Source: DATJWY01 sp035500775
Lineage (GTDB): Bacteria; Pseudomonadota; Alphaproteobacteria; Acetobacterales; Acetobacteraceae
Direction of reading: 5' to 3'
Assembly: GCA_035500775.1 (NCBI GenBank)
Contig: DATJWY010000195.1
Coordinates: 1 to 14,445 of the forward strand
Length of the DNA: 14,445 nt
Under the pieces are notes generated by a model, which did not search any database, was not told the DNA's origin, and saw nothing but the letters and a program-made list of their open reading frames with translations. Within the stretch, counting starts at the first letter, position 1. Each line of letters starts with the position of its first letter. Below, piece by piece: positions 13,820-14,445 of the stretch. Both the position numbers and the translations under genes were made by a program.

Positions 13820-14352
13820 CCGGCCAGCCCAACCAGCGCCGCGGTGGAGCAATGGTACTGCATCGATTGCTGCGCGCCGAAGCACCAGATGATGTCATTG
13901 TTCGACTGCGGGCGATACACCGGGATGTCGCCATCCGTGCCAACGCAACTGCACTGCGCGCAGGCATCGGTGCCGCAACAATCGCGATAGGCAATCAGGT
14001 AGGATTTGCCGTCATCCGGGTTGTAGCAGGTGCCGATCCACGAGGTCGGGGACGGCGAGGTGCCCGGCGGGCAGGTATGGATGCCGCCGCCGCAACAGGA
14101 GCAGAGATAGCCGTCGATCGCGCAATGCCGCCAGTAATTGCACTGGGTCGGGTCCTTGGTCTGCGCGTTGCGGGCGAAATCGGTCGGCGGCGGCGCCTTC
14201 GCATCGGTGGCGCGCGCGCGCACCACCGGCAGCACAGGCAGCACCGGCGCCGCGGCGGCCCAGCCGCCGAACCGGGCGAGCACGCTGCGCCGCGACGTCC
14301 GGCCGGCGAGAAGCCGCGTCATCCGCTCTCCGAGCGTGTCGAAACGACGCAT
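13816..14352 (-). CDS. mauA: Methylamine/aralkylamine dehydrogenase light chain (TTQ precursor)
   Basis: This encodes a 178-residue precursor of the small subunit of a quinoprotein amine dehydrogenase. The family oxidises primary amines to aldehydes plus ammonia in the periplasm. A long N-terminal region with a twin-arginine signal (TSRRSVLARFGGWAAAAPVL, about 18-37) indicates Tat export. The cysteine-rich mature domain starts CNYWRHCAIDGYLC. Both tryptophans that form the tryptophan tryptophylquinone cofactor are present, in PTSWIGTC and NDIIWCFG. So are the key aspartates in AIDG and YRDCCG. Fourteen cysteines are seen in the mature part, against twelve in Paracoccus MauA. The CSCCGG stretch resembles the aralkylamine enzyme, while VYRPQSNNDIIWCFGA resembles the methylamine enzyme, so the substrate is undecided. 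GAAGGGGGG lies 7 bases before the ATG. Two cytochrome genes follow with 4-base overlaps. Confidence 0.93.
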   Translation of the reverse strand: MRRFDTLGERMTRLLAGRTSRRSVLARFGGWAAAAPVLPVLPVVRARATDAKAPPPTDFARNAQTKDPTQCNYWRHCAIDGYLCSCCGGGIHTCPPGTSPSPTSWIGTCYNPDDGKSYLIAYRDCCGTDACAQCSCVGTDGDIPVYRPQSNNDIIWCFGAQQSMQYHCSTAALVGLAG

Positions 14353-14391
14353 GAATATGCCCCCCTTCGTGATCGGTTCAGGTTGGAAGCC

Positions 14392-14445
14392 GCAGGGGCG
14401 CCGCCCCTGCACCCCGCCAAAGGCGAAGCCTTTGGAATCCGTTAC
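14392..14445. repeat. Intergenic palindromic element, copy 6 (left half, cut by the window end)
   Basis: The left half of the family is visible: the outer hairpin GCAGGGGC (14392-14399) with GCCCCTGC (14403-14410), then ACCCCGCCAAAGG and the stem CCAAAGGC/GCCTTTGG, ending in GAATCCGTTAC. Orientation matches copies 2 and 4. It lies about 40 bases upstream of the MauA-like start codon, so this light-chain gene appears to follow an intergenic region rather than another tightly packed gene. Confidence 0.8.

Noticed and set aside
13371..13994. Extension of the small cytochrome frame to 354 residues
   Set aside because: The upstream part runs out of frame through the second cytochrome and mauA-like genes. 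The signal peptide and ribosome binding site place the true start at 13370.

Overview
The window is a GC-rich, bacterial, chromosome-like stretch. The gene content, the codon bias and above all a family of roughly 115-120 base intergenic palindromic elements (CTGGGGCC/GGCCCCAG hairpins) suggest an alphaproteobacterium, most likely in or near the Acetobacteraceae. That placement is inference from recognition, not from a search. No tRNA, rRNA, CRISPR array, transposase or phage gene was seen.

Layout. The left part (1-3312) carries three plus-strand genes: adenine deaminase (ade), a short PhnA/YjdM-type protein, and a cation diffusion facilitator. A 350-base gene-free gap holding a large repeat follows. 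Positions 3665-8698 (minus strand) encode a tightly packed three-gene operon: an HlyD/YhiI-type membrane fusion protein, a 919-residue RbbA-type protein (two ABC ATPase domains fused to an ABC-2 permease), and a YhhJ-type ABC-2 permease. It is the same order as yhiI-rbbA-yhhJ of enterobacteria and probably forms one envelope-spanning exporter.

A 220-base spacer with three hairpins separates this operon from ilvE-like branched-chain aminotransferase (8919-9821, minus). That gene diverges from a MarR-family regulator (9915-10475, plus) across a short promoter region containing a perfect-arm palindrome. Downstream of marR lie an OmpR-class response regulator and its EnvZ-like sensor kinase. The marR/response-regulator pair resembles the petP-petR arrangement known from Rhodobacter.

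The right end (12930-14352, minus) is the most distinctive part. It is an operon of a methylamine/aralkylamine dehydrogenase light chain (MauA/AauA; precursor of the tryptophan tryptophylquinone cofactor, Tat-exported) followed by two small single-heme c-type cytochromes, all three overlapping by 4 bases. The cytochromes plausibly take electrons from the quinone enzyme in the periplasm. The large subunit and the maturation genes (mauB, mauE, mauD, mauG) are not in the window.

Copies or halves of the palindromic element occupy most of the larger intergenic gaps (21-69, 1888-2006, 3410-3615, 10488-10609, 12707-12856, and 14392 to the window end). They are the main unexplained structure in the non-coding DNA.
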